Assembly (NCBI GenBank): GCA_032718475.1
Contig: JAUCBJ010001699.1
Location: 1-29,390 of the forward strand
DNA: 29,390 nt
Direction: 5' to 3'
Source: Nemertoderma westbladi
Lineage: Eukaryota; Xenacoelomorpha; Nemertodermatida; Nemertodermatidae
The notes below the pieces were generated by a model. That model saw nothing but the letters and a program-made list of their open reading frames with translations, did no database searches and was not told the DNA's origin. The position numbers and the translations under genes are program-made. Each line of letters begins with the position of its first letter. Positions within the stretch are counted from its first letter, which is position 1. Of the stretch, positions 17,255 through 27,147 are shown one piece after another.

Positions 17255-18625
17255 GTGTGTAGGGTCTCATTGATCTCAATTGCTGCAAAGCTATACAATA
17301 GAATTCTATTAAATCGCATCAGAGATCCCATTGAGAGACTGCTCCGTGGAAATCAGAATGGGTTCCGTAAAGGTCGTGGGTCCATGGAGCCCATTTTGGC
17401 ACTTAGAAGGATAATTGAAGATTTATCAAAAAAGAAAGACAGGCATCTGGCTGTTATCTTAGTTGACTTCTTCAAGGCCTTTGATTCAGTCTCTCGCTCA
17501 CGTATGTTCAGCATACTTTCATTATATGGGATTCCTGATGAAATGATTGCAGCAATCAGATCAGTATACGATGGTTCGACAACATTTGTGTCTACTGTTG
17601 ACGGTGACACAGAACCATTTGAAGTGTTATGGGGCGTCCTCCAGGGAGACACACTTGCACCATTCTTGTTCATAATTGTTGTTGACTATGTTCTACGCAT
17701 GTCCTTAGATCATCATAATGATGATGGGGTGATGATAACTCCACCTACTGGCTCCAGAAGTCGAGGAAATCCTGCCAAGTACCTAACTGATCTAGACTTT
17801 GCTGATGACTTAGGAGTACTCTCAGAATCACTAGAGGGAGCCCAACGGCTCCACAGCTCATTAGAACACGCTGCTTCTAGTGTTGGTCTTTTTATTAACT
17901 CCAGAAAGACCAAAATTTTGACAGTTGACTTTGAAAGTCCTCAGCAAGTCTCTGATCGGATGAGCATAAGGTCAAAAGATGGTATGCTTGAGCATGTGGA
18001 TGACTTCTGTTACTTGGGATCATGGATCCGGAAGTCAGATGAGGACCTTCGAATACGTAAGGGAAAGGCATGGGCAGCCTTGAATAGGCTTTCCAGGATT
18101 TGGAAGTCACCGAGAATTAATCGGAAACTTAAGGTCCGGTTATTTAGAGCAGCAGTAGTTCCAGTACTCCTCTATGGGAGTCCATGCTGGGCTCTAACTG
18201 CTGAGGACACCAAATCTCTGGATGGCACATTCACAAGAATGCTACGCCGGGTTCATTGTGTCAAGTTCAATGCACACATCTCCAACCAGACACTATATAA
18301 CATTGGATGTGTCTCATTGGTTCCCCCAAGCTTGACACTAGAACAAAATCGCCTCCGCTTTGCAGGACATTGCTTTCGCCGTGAGGACCAGCCAGTGCAT
18401 AATCTTGTACTTTGGCAGCCTTATGGAGTGAATAAGCATGGTGGACAGCCCATGACTTTCTTGAGACGCATCTTAAAGGACACTGGCCTTGAAGATGCGG
18501 ATGATCTAGAAATGTCATGGGTGATAGGGAGTTGTGGCGGTGCAATTTTGTCGATAAGCCGGCACAGCATTCTTAAAAATGCAGCTGCAATGCAGCATGC
18601 CGATCCTAGTAGTAGTAGTGTGTAG
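17255..18625 (+). CDS. LINE reverse transcriptase (partial ORF2-like protein)
   Basis: This 456-residue open frame covers the RT domain of a non-LTR element. NQNGFRKGRGSMEPILALR is the fingers/palm entry. VDFFKAFDSVSR carries the first catalytic aspartate, GVLQGDTLAPFLF is the QG motif, and DFADD (residues 181-185) is the intact catalytic pair. CYLGSWI... and LLYGSPCWALTAEDTKSLDG are thumb and C-terminal motifs. The annotated start is a GTG created by stops just upstream; the real protein extended further 5'. Near 18515 the conserved M.DRELWR motif is found in another frame, so the last ~30 residues are out of frame. It is a dead copy, but unusually open. Confidence 0.9.
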   Translation: MCRVSLISIAAKLYNRILLNRIRDPIERLLRGNQNGFRKGRGSMEPILALRRIIEDLSKKKDRHLAVILVDFFKAFDSVSRSRMFSILSLYGIPDEMIAAIRSVYDGSTTFVSTVDGDTEPFEVLWGVLQGDTLAPFLFIIVVDYVLRMSLDHHNDDGVMITPPTGSRSRGNPAKYLTDLDFADDLGVLSESLEGAQRLHSSLEHAASSVGLFINSRKTKILTVDFESPQQVSDRMSIRSKDGMLEHVDDFCYLGSWIRKSDEDLRIRKGKAWAALNRLSRIWKSPRINRKLKVRLFRAAVVPVLLYGSPCWALTAEDTKSLDGTFTRMLRRVHCVKFNAHISNQTLYNIGCVSLVPPSLTLEQNRLRFAGHCFRREDQPVHNLVLWQPYGVNKHGGQPMTFLRRILKDTGLEDADDLEMSWVIGSCGGAILSISRHSILKNAAAMQHADPSSSSV

Positions 18626-18734
18626 GGTTATTTTCGGGACCGTTATTTTCTTATCTGATTTTATGCTCTGTAGTGATTTATTGTATGGCTGAGTGCATTT
18701 GTTTCATTTGTTGGATTTTACTTCATATGTGCTT

Positions 18735-18753
18735 GCTAGCGAGTTTCGCTAGC
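18735..18753 (+). other. Perfect stem-loop downstream of the LINE ORF
   Basis: GCTAGCGA-GTT-TCGCTAGC is a perfect 8-bp stem with a 3-base loop, about 110 bases after the RT stop. 3' hairpins are often recognised by the cognate RT in LINEs, but that role here is inference. Confidence 0.55.
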
Positions 18754-18980
18754 ATTTTAAACAATTTTATTGTACATAATGAATAATTTTAATGTACATC
18801 ATACACTCCATAATCACATCATAAACATCTCCTTGAATCAGTTTTTGTTGAAATTCCCAGGGAAAAAACCAAAAATATTATTAAATTATAAATTATAGGG
18901 GATATTTATCGACCACCCGATTCATTCAGGACAGCATAATTTCTTTTAACAAAATTAATTCGGAAGGCAAGATTTCGCCG

Positions 18981-19203
18981 ATGTGAAGAATACCATGTTT
19001 AACTTTTCGGTCCAAACTCTACTGGAATTTTATAGATAATATGAAGAATTTGTATTTTTTCCAATTTCTCCTTTGAAGTGTTTTATATCGCTTATTCCTA
19101 TCTTATAACCTGTATAGATAGATACTTATTCGTTTATTGTTTTGGTTAGAATCAGCCCTTCTGAAACCTGTGATTTTAGTGAAAACCTGGTATTCTTCAC
19201 ATG
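18981..19203. mobile_element. MITE copy B, complete, about 223 bp
   Basis: ATGTGAAGAATACCATGTTT at the left is inverted as AAAACCTGGTATTCTTCACAT at the right, differing at one or two bases. The interior matches copy A (11681-11841). There is no ORF. Confidence 0.75.
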
Positions 19204-20579
19204 GGGATAAACTGCAAAGTGAAACATAACATCAGAAAGACTGGTATAGGGCCTACTTCACATGGGCCCATTATTTGCTATACTATATGGCAGACTTCAA
19301 TGTTGATTTACTTAAAGCTCATTGACTCGACCCAACGGCGGATTTTTTAAACTTATTATTGGTATATAATTACCACCTAACTAACCAATTCCAAGCCCCC
19401 CACTCGAATAACATAATTATCTTCAACGCTAATAGATAATTGTAAACACAAAACTCAAATAATTACAGTCGGGAATTTTAATAGCTCCAATTACCAATCA
19501 GTGTTTGTCTTATAACGAACCTGTCTTTAGACTGGGTAGTTTTTGTCTAAAGCTGAGGCCGGCAAAAACACGATGGATATATTTACCTATATATTTACCT
19601 ATATCACTATATATGTCACTATGTATGTTCACCAAATGGCTTGAAACCACTTGCATGCATTGTAAAATTGTAAACGCAAGTATTTATCAATTGTTGTCTA
19701 GTTGTTGAATAAAAAAGTTGGGAACGATTCGAAGTGCGATATTCGAAATATTTGCATATTTTCAACATTATTGAACGCGAAATTAAATACCCACAACTCC
19801 CTTGCTTGAAATGTTTTTCAGGTGATTGATATTTAGCAATTATTATGAGGTTACTTACTACTGAAATCTGACAGAATGCCAAACGTATTATTATAGTTCT
19901 ATCTCTATTCAGCCAGTTAGTGTAAGTACATCATTTATATATCGTATGTATCTATAGGGCCTAATTGTCATCGTTATAATACTGTCATCAACTTAGGCTA
20001 AGCTCAATTATAATGTAAAGGCTTAGTAGGTTTTGTATATCTGGGACGTTTACAACAGCTGTCGATTAAACTAACAAAACCATAAAACTGAACCAGGGTG
20101 GCTGCCAGCCGGGTACCAACGGCTGTTGGGTAGACTTAAGGGAACATTTCACAAACTTTCATAGGATGCTTGTACATGTACATTATATTGGTTGCTCCGA
20201 TGTTTTTATTAGGCTAACTGAGAATGTATCAGGTATAAATACTGTAATTATAGTGTTCTTTATTTTATTTATCTAATACAGAAAAGACCCCTCCGCAGAA
20301 TAAACTGCTCTTTTGGGCCGTTTCTCAGGTTGCGGATATGGATACCATTTCACACATCATCGTAGTAATTGTGATTATGATTTGTTTGCCTAGGCGAATG
20401 TGTATTACATTAGATGGGAGGCAGTTTTTTGGTTGATGCAAGTCATTCTTGGTTTGCATCTTCCAATCCCATCTGTTTCTTGGAGTCTGTGTAAGACAGG
20501 TTCGTTTAAAGCCATCTTGATGGCGTTCTAGTGCTCGTCACCCAACTCAAAAATTCCCAAAAAGAAGACGGACCATAAT
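19204..20579. other. Intergenic, unassigned
   Basis: No gene is supported. A compound hairpin is visible at about 20413-20475, where AGATGGGA/TCCCATCT enclose GATGCAA/TTGCATC, but no known RNA family is recognised. Confidence 0.45.
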
Positions 20580-21715
20580 GGCATTTATGATTCGTTTGTT
20601 GAACAATAAAATTTACAACAACACATTTCCAATTAAACACATAAAAACTAGGAATCCAGCCACTTCTTGGATAACTGCAGGTTTGTTAAAATGCATAAAA
20701 AAAATGGGACCTCTAAAAGGATTTTATGAAAAATAAGTCTACACAAAATCTCGTATAAAATTAAACAATTAAGAGCTACTTAAGTAACAATAAACATTCT
20801 GTTGCCATAGGTAACAGTTGTTCATACCTCCTTATAAATTATGGCGTGCCGCAAGGATCCATTCTGGGACCTCTATTATTCCGTATTTACTGGAACGACA
20901 TCGCCAATGTTTCACAAATATAATTAATTATTTTATTTGCTGACGACACAAGGTTGTTTGCTTAAGCAAGGATATGGACACACTTAATATACAATGGTCA
21001 ATGCGGAACTTAATATACTTTTTAAACGGTTTTGGGGGAAACCGTCTTTCCCTAAATTTAAAAAAAAAAATTTAATAATAAAACCACATCCATGTAACTT
21101 TTCCATACCAATTAATATCACGACAGTTAAAAATTAATGAGCAAATTATCCATCAATCATCATTGATAAAAATTTACCTTGTAAACCACAACTAGTAAAA
21201 CTATTTTATACTGTTAGCAAAAACATTGGTGTAATAAACAAGGTCAAAGCATTAGCATCTGCCCAAGCCCTGCATAGCCGTTGATATAACTTGATTCATT
21301 CATATTTCAATTATTATATCGCTGTCTGGGGCCATACATCAGTGAATCAAAGTGTAAAGTGTTGGCAATACCAGCGACCAAACACCAAAAACAGCAGGAA
21401 AAAAACATCAGTAAATATAATGACGACAATAATAATTGGAAAACTCCATAAGGCTCAAACTAAAATTATAAATTATTATAAACAAACGCAATCCAGAATT
21501 TAAACCGCTGACTATTTCCGATATGTACGTTGAGAGCATTGCGTTGATCAGCTTTAAGTATCTCAATACTATCCTTCCCCATGATGTCCTACCAAACCTT
21601 TTGACCTCAGTGTGTCGGCTGTGCACTCTCATAACACGCGCCAATCGTCAAACCAAAATTCGTTTCATCAACGGTTTCGCCTCAAAATACGTCGGAAATA
21701 CTTGTACCGTAGTAC
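20580..21715 (+). pseudogene. Decayed CR1/Jockey-like LINE, internally deleted
   Basis: Translated fragments appear in RT order in shifting frames. They are KTRNPATSWITAGLLKCIKK (linker before RT), [10 protein letters not shown]...[37 protein letters not shown], then LIHSYFNYYIAVWGHTS and SDMYVESIALISFKYLNTILPHD from the C-terminal domain. The first half of the RT palm is missing, which implies a deletion of several hundred bases, and many stops and shifts are present. The family differs from the LINE at 17183-18760. The short frames at 21291-21503 and 21523-21846 are pieces of this remnant, not genes. Confidence 0.82.
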
Positions 21716-21838
21716 ATTGTAATAAGTATTTTGCATTATTTATTTTGGGTTCAATCATACAATCATACAGTGCAGTAGGATGTATGTCCGCTTATCTTAC
21801 ATTATTTGGATTTAGTAAACTTTCAGACTTAACTTTAC

Positions 21839-22097
21839 TAGAATAACGAACGATATCGCCAAATAAATAATTCTCCACTTCATTTCAAATCAAATTAATA
21901 TTAAATTAAACAATAACAAATACATAATAAGCCATACAGACATGAACCAACGTTTCAACTCAAAATAGAGCCATCTTCAGGGTAAGTAAAAACAACTTAT
22001 ATGTCTTATTATGTATTTGTTATTGTTTAATTTAATATTAATTTGATTTGAAATGAAGCGGATAATTATTTCTTTGGCGATATCGTTCATTATTCTA
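21839..22097. repeat. Large imperfect palindrome (93-bp arms, 73-bp loop)
   Basis: 21839-21931 is the reverse complement of 22005-22097 with only about four mismatches. Arm ends carry GAACGATATCGCC and arm centres AATTTAATATTAATTTGATT. The loop contains, on the minus strand, a hammerhead-like motif (21949-21980). It looks like a foldback transposon or paired-arm remnant. The decayed LINE ends just upstream. Confidence 0.88.
21949..21980 (-). other. Hammerhead-like motif in the palindrome loop
   Basis: The minus strand reads CTGAAGATGGCTC, six bases, GAGTTGAAACGTT. This has the same layout (CTGA.GA, short stem, GAAACG) as the motif at 8259-8291. The conserved core is not exact, so catalysis is doubtful. 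Confidence 0.25.
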
Positions 22098-22566
22098 TTG
22101 AGATTTCCATCATCAAAAACTGTTTCTTAACTTTACTTATATTATGCACTTCAGTTTCAGTGTCAGTACTTATAATTCAGTAGGATCAGTAGTTTTATGT
22201 AGGCCTACATACTGTAGCTCTTTACATTTTATTACATGATGGACCTACAGTATTTGATAATGACAACAGGGCAGAATAATGGACTTCATATTTCTTTGCG
22301 TATGGCATGGCTTCTGGGTTTTCATAGTAGGGCCTAGGCCTACTGTAGGCCTAGTATGTCTAAAAAGTTACTTGATTGGCGAAGAAGTTTTGACACTCAT
22401 AAAGACAGTCCTAAATGAAAAATGTTACTATATTTCGCGAGTGAAATAAGGTTCAGTGTACAGTTTAATAAAATACAGTATACAGTAAAGCAGTGTTGCC
22501 TATCATATACACAATATATTGTATAGGCAACATAAAAGTTTGTATAGTAAGTCTAAGTACATTGTA
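22098..22566. other. Intergenic between the palindrome and M1AP
   Basis: No gene was found. A hairpin with a perfect 9-bp stem (GTTGCCTAT/ATAGGCAAC) spans 22495-22531, close to the M1AP 3' end. TAGGCCTA motifs are frequent. Confidence 0.5.
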
Positions 22567-22572
22567 TTTATT
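22567..22572 (-). terminator. Predicted poly(A) signal of M1AP
   Basis: TTTATT on the plus strand is AATAAA on the minus strand, about 58 bases after the M1AP stop codon. The position is typical for a short 3' UTR. Confidence 0.6.
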
Positions 22573-22629
22573 GAAACTGAAAGTTTATACAGCACCTACA
22601 GTGCGAGGAGATTATATATTAATATCGGT

Positions 22630-24105
22630 TTAAGAGTAATGGATTATAGGTTTTGTTGGTAATATTGGAGGGTTACGATTTGGGTTACGAGATCTAGACA
22701 ATGGGGTCACTTTCCCGCCTCCCCCGGTCTCCCTCCCACCAACTAATCGGCGACATAGACTAGTCAGTAGACCGGAAGTCGTATCCAAAGGGTTGAATCC
22801 GCTGCTACTAGGCAACGCATCCATAGCGGAGCAAATCTTCCCGTCGCATTCGGGGTCCAAGATGCCGCTGTCTGCAGCTAGAGGCGTGTAATCCACTGGG
22901 AGCAGCACGTCCCGCGTGACGACTCGCTTCACCAGGAGGTTTGCCCTTCCGTCAACCGGAAGTAGTAAGTAGTAACTGTTGATGGGGAACTCCCCAGCCC
23001 CGTTACCGATAGCGACCAACATTGCGGAACCCCGGCTCTGTAGACGAGAACACAGGGAATTAAACAGGTTCGTGTTGGTCTCCATCTCTTCCCATTCAAG
23101 CTTCCAGCAGTTAGTAGGCTTGGCAACTAGTATCCCTCCATAGACTACAGACTCGCACACAGAGTCCGCCTCTATCAACCGTTGTGGTCTCATTACAGGG
23201 ACCGGGACAGACATCTTAGCGGAACTGGTCGGCTTATTACTCCCTTGGAAGAATTCACCTTGAGGTGAAGGTGAATCAAAATGCGATTGGCCGCCAACTA
23301 ATGTCGATTCGTTCAAACATCTTTCCATTAAATCGCACTTAATAACAACCTCGACGCCGCCTTCATACAAAACTATTTGCGCGTGTTCTTTATTCGTGCT
23401 GTTATCCAAAATCCATTGCTTAAAAAACATTTGGATAACGTTTTCTTCGCATTCCAGCTTGGAAATTTCTAGAATACTACAGGATAGATCGCATACATCT
23501 TCTGGTTCTAATGAACCAGTATGACTGAGAGGCATAGAAGATGGAGCCTCACATTCGGTGTCTGCTGTTAGTATTTGCACAGTCTGGATTTTTCGCACCA
23601 GCGAAAGATCCATGACCTTAACTTGAGCGTCAAGATACACCTTGAGGTTGAACCCGACTGGTTGTTTTGTAAAAAGGGTCACTTCTAATTCGCAATCAGG
23701 GTAATAAGAACCAGAACGTTGGCGAAACAATTTAATCGACTCGCGGATAGCCACCACTAAAGCGTTTTGACTCGGCTCCGATAAATATTCCCTTTCGTTG
23801 CGCGAATCGTACGATTGGAGTTGATCCAATGCGCATTTTAGCTTTGGTATAATTATAGGTTTCAACGGTTGAAGGTGGAATAACGTGGCTACATTGAGTC
23901 TGTGTATTCCAGCCACCTGGAGGGCAAACAAAGGAACCCTGGGTGGACCAATCAAGGTTGAAGACAAAACTAAACATTCTAGAAGTTTAGTTGTAAATCT
24001 TTGAGTTTCCGGTTTCGTAAATGGAATGGTCACGTCCACAATTACAATATGAGCAGCTTGGCTATCGTAAGGAATTCTGGTATTCTTTTTAGCTTGAAAG
24101 GTCAT
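22630..24105 (-). CDS. M1AP: Meiosis 1 associated protein (M1AP), single exon
   Basis: The 491-residue protein is recognised as M1AP (human about 530 residues), a germ-cell protein needed for male meiosis and linked to recombination in vertebrates. Matching blocks are LIGPPRVPLFALQVAG (51-66), FFKQW (227-231), IKCDLMERCL (255-264), NCWKLEWEEMETN (332-344) and LLVKRVVTRDVLLP (390-403), the last two being the clearest. The C-terminus is Gly/Pro/Arg/Asn-rich and probably disordered. There is no signal peptide or membrane segment. The start is supported by an in-frame TAA two codons upstream. The frame is fully open without introns, while the vertebrate gene has many, so it is either a retrogene or an intron-poor lineage gene. 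An intact frame argues for function. Confidence 0.88.
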   Translation of the reverse strand: MTFQAKKNTRIPYDSQAAHIVIVDVTIPFTKPETQRFTTKLLECLVLSSTLIGPPRVPLFALQVAGIHRLNVATLFHLQPLKPIIIPKLKCALDQLQSYDSRNEREYLSEPSQNALVVAIRESIKLFRQRSGSYYPDCELEVTLFTKQPVGFNLKVYLDAQVKVMDLSLVRKIQTVQILTADTECEAPSSMPLSHTGSLEPEDVCDLSCSILEISKLECEENVIQMFFKQWILDNSTNKEHAQIVLYEGGVEVVIKCDLMERCLNESTLVGGQSHFDSPSPQGEFFQGSNKPTSSAKMSVPVPVMRPQRLIEADSVCESVVYGGILVAKPTNCWKLEWEEMETNTNLFNSLCSRLQSRGSAMLVAIGNGAGEFPINSYYLLLPVDGRANLLVKRVVTRDVLLPVDYTPLAADSGILDPECDGKICSAMDALPSSSGFNPLDTTSGLLTSLCRRLVGGRETGGGGKVTPLSRSRNPNRNPPILPTKPIIHYS

Positions 24106-24624
24106 TATTTATTTACAAAATGTTTAATAAATCCAGATTTAAGAATGGCTAAAAATCAGTAATAATTATCTGATGTATACATGCCCGTTATTGTACACAC
24201 TGCACAGCAAGGCACAAGGTAAGGATATGTAATACTACTAGGCCTACAGTAATCACTCTTCACTAGATTTGTTTTGTGTACTGTACGTCAAACTCACAGT
24301 GCATGCATACCTACTGTCAGACTGTTACCATACTAAATCGAATTTTAATTTAAACGAAAAAGTTCTAGGGTCTGCCTATGACAGTAGAACTGGAAGTAGA
24401 ACCGTAGGCGACAGTGGAACTGGAAGTTAATATAGGCCTACTATATGTACCGGTATATCGAATAATCGAAACGAGATTTCCTGAAATCACGATAATGAAA
24501 CTTATTTGATGTTTGTTACGTACCGGTAACTGTACCGGTAAACTTAACAGTCCAATGGACATCACAAATAACGCTAGCAGATTATTCGTTGTTCGTATTA
24601 TTTCGTCCCACATCTTTCCCTACT
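24106..24624. other. M1AP upstream region
   Basis: This is the 5' flank of M1AP (minus strand). It contains several ACCGGTA and TAGGCCTA palindromes and a local near-duplicate (ACAGTAGAACTGGAAGTAGAA/ACAGTGGAACTGGAAGTTAA). No core promoter is identifiable. Confidence 0.45.
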
Positions 24625-24855
24625 CTACTGGCACAAGAATTCGATGAAATCCAGCCAAGCACCTTGCTGCTGACCTTTGAGTACTCTCAGCTCATTAGAA
24701 CGGGCTACTTCTAGTGTTGATTTTTGTAAACTCCAGGAATACCAAAATTAACTTCGACAGTCACCAGGAAGTGTCTGGTCGTATGACCATAAGCTCTAAG
24801 GATGGTGTGCTTGTTAGCTGAGCATGTTGATGACTTCTGCTACTTTGGGATCATA
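24625..24855 (+). mobile_element. Decayed LINE fragment, same family as 17183-18760
   Basis: It follows LINE positions of about 17743-18026: CTACTGGC, AAATCC.GCCAAG, GAGTACTCTC, AGCTCATTAGAAC, CTTCTAGTGTTG, and GATGACTTCTG.TACTT.GG. Internal deletions remove the FADD-coding stretch and a further block. Confidence 0.8.
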
Positions 24856-24889
24856 AAGGTAAAAAAGGTAGGCCTACTGGTAATGTAAG

Positions 24890-25045
24890 GTTTTCTTATT
24901 TCTTCGGACGTTGTTACACCATGGATAACGCACTTATTTTACAAGATTTATTTTCCAGTGCGGTCCCCTATTTAAGAACTTTAGGCCTATACTCATCAGA
25001 GGAAATGGTAAATCATTTACCAACCTTTTAAGGATGCATTGAATG
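24890..25045 (-). mobile_element. Decayed SINE body fragment
   Basis: TTCTTCGG, TTATTTTCCAGTGCGGTCCCC, AGAACTTTA, ACTCATCAGAGGAAA.. and TTAAGGATGCA follow, with rearrangements, the sequence of the SINE at 26716-26993 in the same orientation. The head is absent. Confidence 0.6.
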
Positions 25046-25880
25046 GACGGACTATCCAGGATTTGGGGGTGGTAATTTTCAGTTCTAGTCATAGGGTGTA
25101 TGTGGTTAGAATAAATTGGAAAAAACTATTTTGTTACAAGGGGGTGGGGGGGTTCGGGAATAATCGTTACGTAACGCTGAAATCTGGGTAAGAAAGTAAT
25201 TTATTTCAATTTGCCAAAAGTTACAATACAAAACATTTATATTTAAATATGAAAGTCTTTAATATAATTTTCATAAAATTATTATTGATTACAATACTCC
25301 CATTGGATGCAATAAATCTATAGGCCAGGCAACTAACTACCTGTGCTACCGGTACACTTTACTCTACATGTACATACTATACATGTACATACTATACATA
25401 TTATTAATATAATATATTTATGTTAATAAAATAAATCAATTAATAAAATTATACTATGTTACTATGTGTTACAAGGGGGGGGGGGGGGGGGGGGGGGGGG
25501 GTCTAAAAATGACAAAATTGGCGTTACGTAATATGTGAACAGCCCCTGACTAGTGTTAGCTTTGATTTGGTAATTCCGACTATTAATAGGCCTATGGGTT
25601 TCCAAGGTCGCGCTGATCACGATACAATTTGTATTTATGGTAGTGCAACCATCAAATTTAATATCAATTTGTGCTACTTATATTTTTCATTCAACAACTT
25701 CAAAAATTCCAGAATCAATCACGATATTTTTTAGTGAAATATTTGTGTTTAGCATTTCAGAAGAAATCCTACAGTATACCCGAATCAGAATTCTTAGTAA
25801 AATTGTTATGAAATTGGTATGAATTGGTCTAAACTTTCCGTTAACTTGTCAACTATTAAGATTTCTAAGCAGTTCCTCAA
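25046..25880. other. Unassigned, with two G-run repeats
   Basis: GTTACAAGGGGG with a nearby GTTACGTAA occurs twice, at about 25134-25175 and 25468-25531. The second copy has about 26 consecutive G and ends in ACGTAATATGTGAACAGCCC, which resembles the end of a short DNA transposon whose partner end is not visible. The 15-bp duplicate ACATGTACATACTAT occurs at about 25367-25396. The open frame at 25637-25822 is not considered a gene. Confidence 0.45.
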
Positions 25881-27021
25881 CTGCGGATTGTGCACCGGTG
25901 CTCAACAACGTACTTTTTGTTAATTAAATTTTGTGTGAATGTGTCTTTGGGCACCGGCGCTCAAATTCACTATCATTGCATTTAGAAAACAATGGAGAAC
26001 CACCATGGAAAAAACCGCATCTCAATAGCTCCGTCCAGTCCAGAGATAGTGGTTTGAATTTCATCAAAATTTTATATATTTTTTATGATTTTACTCTTAC
26101 AGGGTTAACAATTTTCAAAACTGTACCAATAATTATCCCATCACATTAGTAAATGACTTTTGGCCACTTTCGAAATTTCAGGGGGTAACCCCAGTAGATA
26201 ATGTCTGCAGTTTTACGACCCCCCCCCCCCCCCTTCCCCACCATCAATTATTTGGGTTTTAAAAACATTTATAAAGTAAAACAATATAAAATAACATTGT
26301 TATTGTTACTACAGCACATTTGCTCATGCAATATAAATGAATACATGAAAAGCATTGTTATGAAAGCATGAAATACATGTTATTGCTTAACTAACAATGA
26401 ACTAAATCAAGTAGGCCTAATAGCAGAATAGCTAATGCTACAATAGAGCATTTTAAAAATCCCGCCATATTTATATAAGTGGAAATATTGAGCACCGGCG
26501 CTCAATCCGCACTGGCGCTTGTGTATGTGTACAGTAGTGCGGATTGTGCACCGGTGCACAAACCCAAAAAATATATATATGGGTCATACAAAGGTCACAG
26601 ATACCGAATATGACAACAGCTGATGTATTTGAGCACCGGTGCTCAACTTATAGCCTCCCCACTAAGGGCTGGCCAAGCCAAAATAGCTCCGCACTACAGG
26701 GTTGCACAGGACATAAAGTAAAGTAAATTTTCTTCGGCCACTAGGCCAGGGATTACATTACGCACAAAGTCTGACGACTTATTTCCAGTGCGGTCCCCCC
26801 AGAACTTTACTCCCTAGAGGAAACTCCAGTACTCATTAAGCTACCACTTAAGGATGCAAGGCAGAGATGCGCCCTGGCTGGTCCCTTTAAAGCATTCGTG
26901 CCGAAACGAAAACTGCCCTGGCCCATGTGAGGATCGAACCCACGACCTACAGGAGATGTGAATTCAAGGCAACCACTATACCAAGGTGGAACCAAATGTT
27001 CACCGGTGCTCAATCCGCAGC
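25881..27021. repeat. Cluster of six CACCGG(T/C)G-centred palindromes, two paired units
   Basis: Variants of TTGAGCACCGGTGCTCAA occur at 25881-25905, 25948-25964, 26488-26513, 26536-26561, 26629-26646 (perfect 18-bp palindrome) and 26998-27021. Four carry an added GCGGATTG, pointing inward at 25881 and 26536, with its complement CAATCCGC at 26503-26510 and 27011-27018. This suggests two adjacent inverted-ended units (25881-26513 and 26536-27021), each with one internal palindrome. The second unit is interrupted by a SINE. Confidence 0.75.
26716..26993 (-). mobile_element. tRNA-derived SINE, full length, about 278 bp
   Basis: On the minus strand an A box (TGGTATAGTGG, 26973-26983) and a B box (GGTTCGATCCT, 26930-26940) form the internal pol III promoter. 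The body continues through GCCTTGCATCCTTAAGTGG and GGACCGCACTGGAAATAAGT to a CTTTA-rich tail. A near-identical truncated copy is at 16049-16207. The head has tRNA-like A and B boxes but does not fold as a tRNA gene on inspection. No clear target duplication was found. Confidence 0.88.
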
Positions 27022-27067
27022 TAACGTGTTAATAACTTGGGAAACATTGAAAGAATGACAAATTTGT

Positions 27068-27147
27068 TAAACTTTACAAGTGCAAATTCAATAAACTTTA
27101 CAAGTGCAAATTCAATAAACTTTACAAGTGCAAATTCAATAAACTTA
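27068..27147 (+). repeat. 24-bp tandem repeat, 3.3 copies
   Basis: The unit starting TAAACTTTACAAGTGC is repeated identically at 27068, 27092 and 27116, with a partial fourth copy at 27140. Confidence 0.93.

Larger units (their letters stand above)
17183..18760 (+). mobile_element. 5'-truncated non-LTR retrotransposon (LINE, RTE-like)
   Basis: RT homology can be followed from about 17183 (a degraded IP.....F..GDL stretch with two in-frame stops before RVSLIS) to the 3' untranslated region. The endonuclease domain is missing, the usual result of incomplete reverse transcription. Relatives occur at 6512-6566 and 24625-24855. The RTE-like assignment rests on the C-terminal LLYGSPCWALT...DGTFTRMLRR and RLRFAGHCFRR motifs and is not certain. 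Confidence 0.85.

Noticed and set aside
21291-21846. Two short open frames as host genes
   Set aside because: They translate to the C-terminal region of a CR1/Jockey-like LINE and belong to the decayed copy at 20580-21715.
26930-26983. Possible tRNA gene from A and B boxes
   Set aside because: The boxes are the head of a dispersed SINE with a related body elsewhere in the window; no cloverleaf with a paired acceptor stem is evident.
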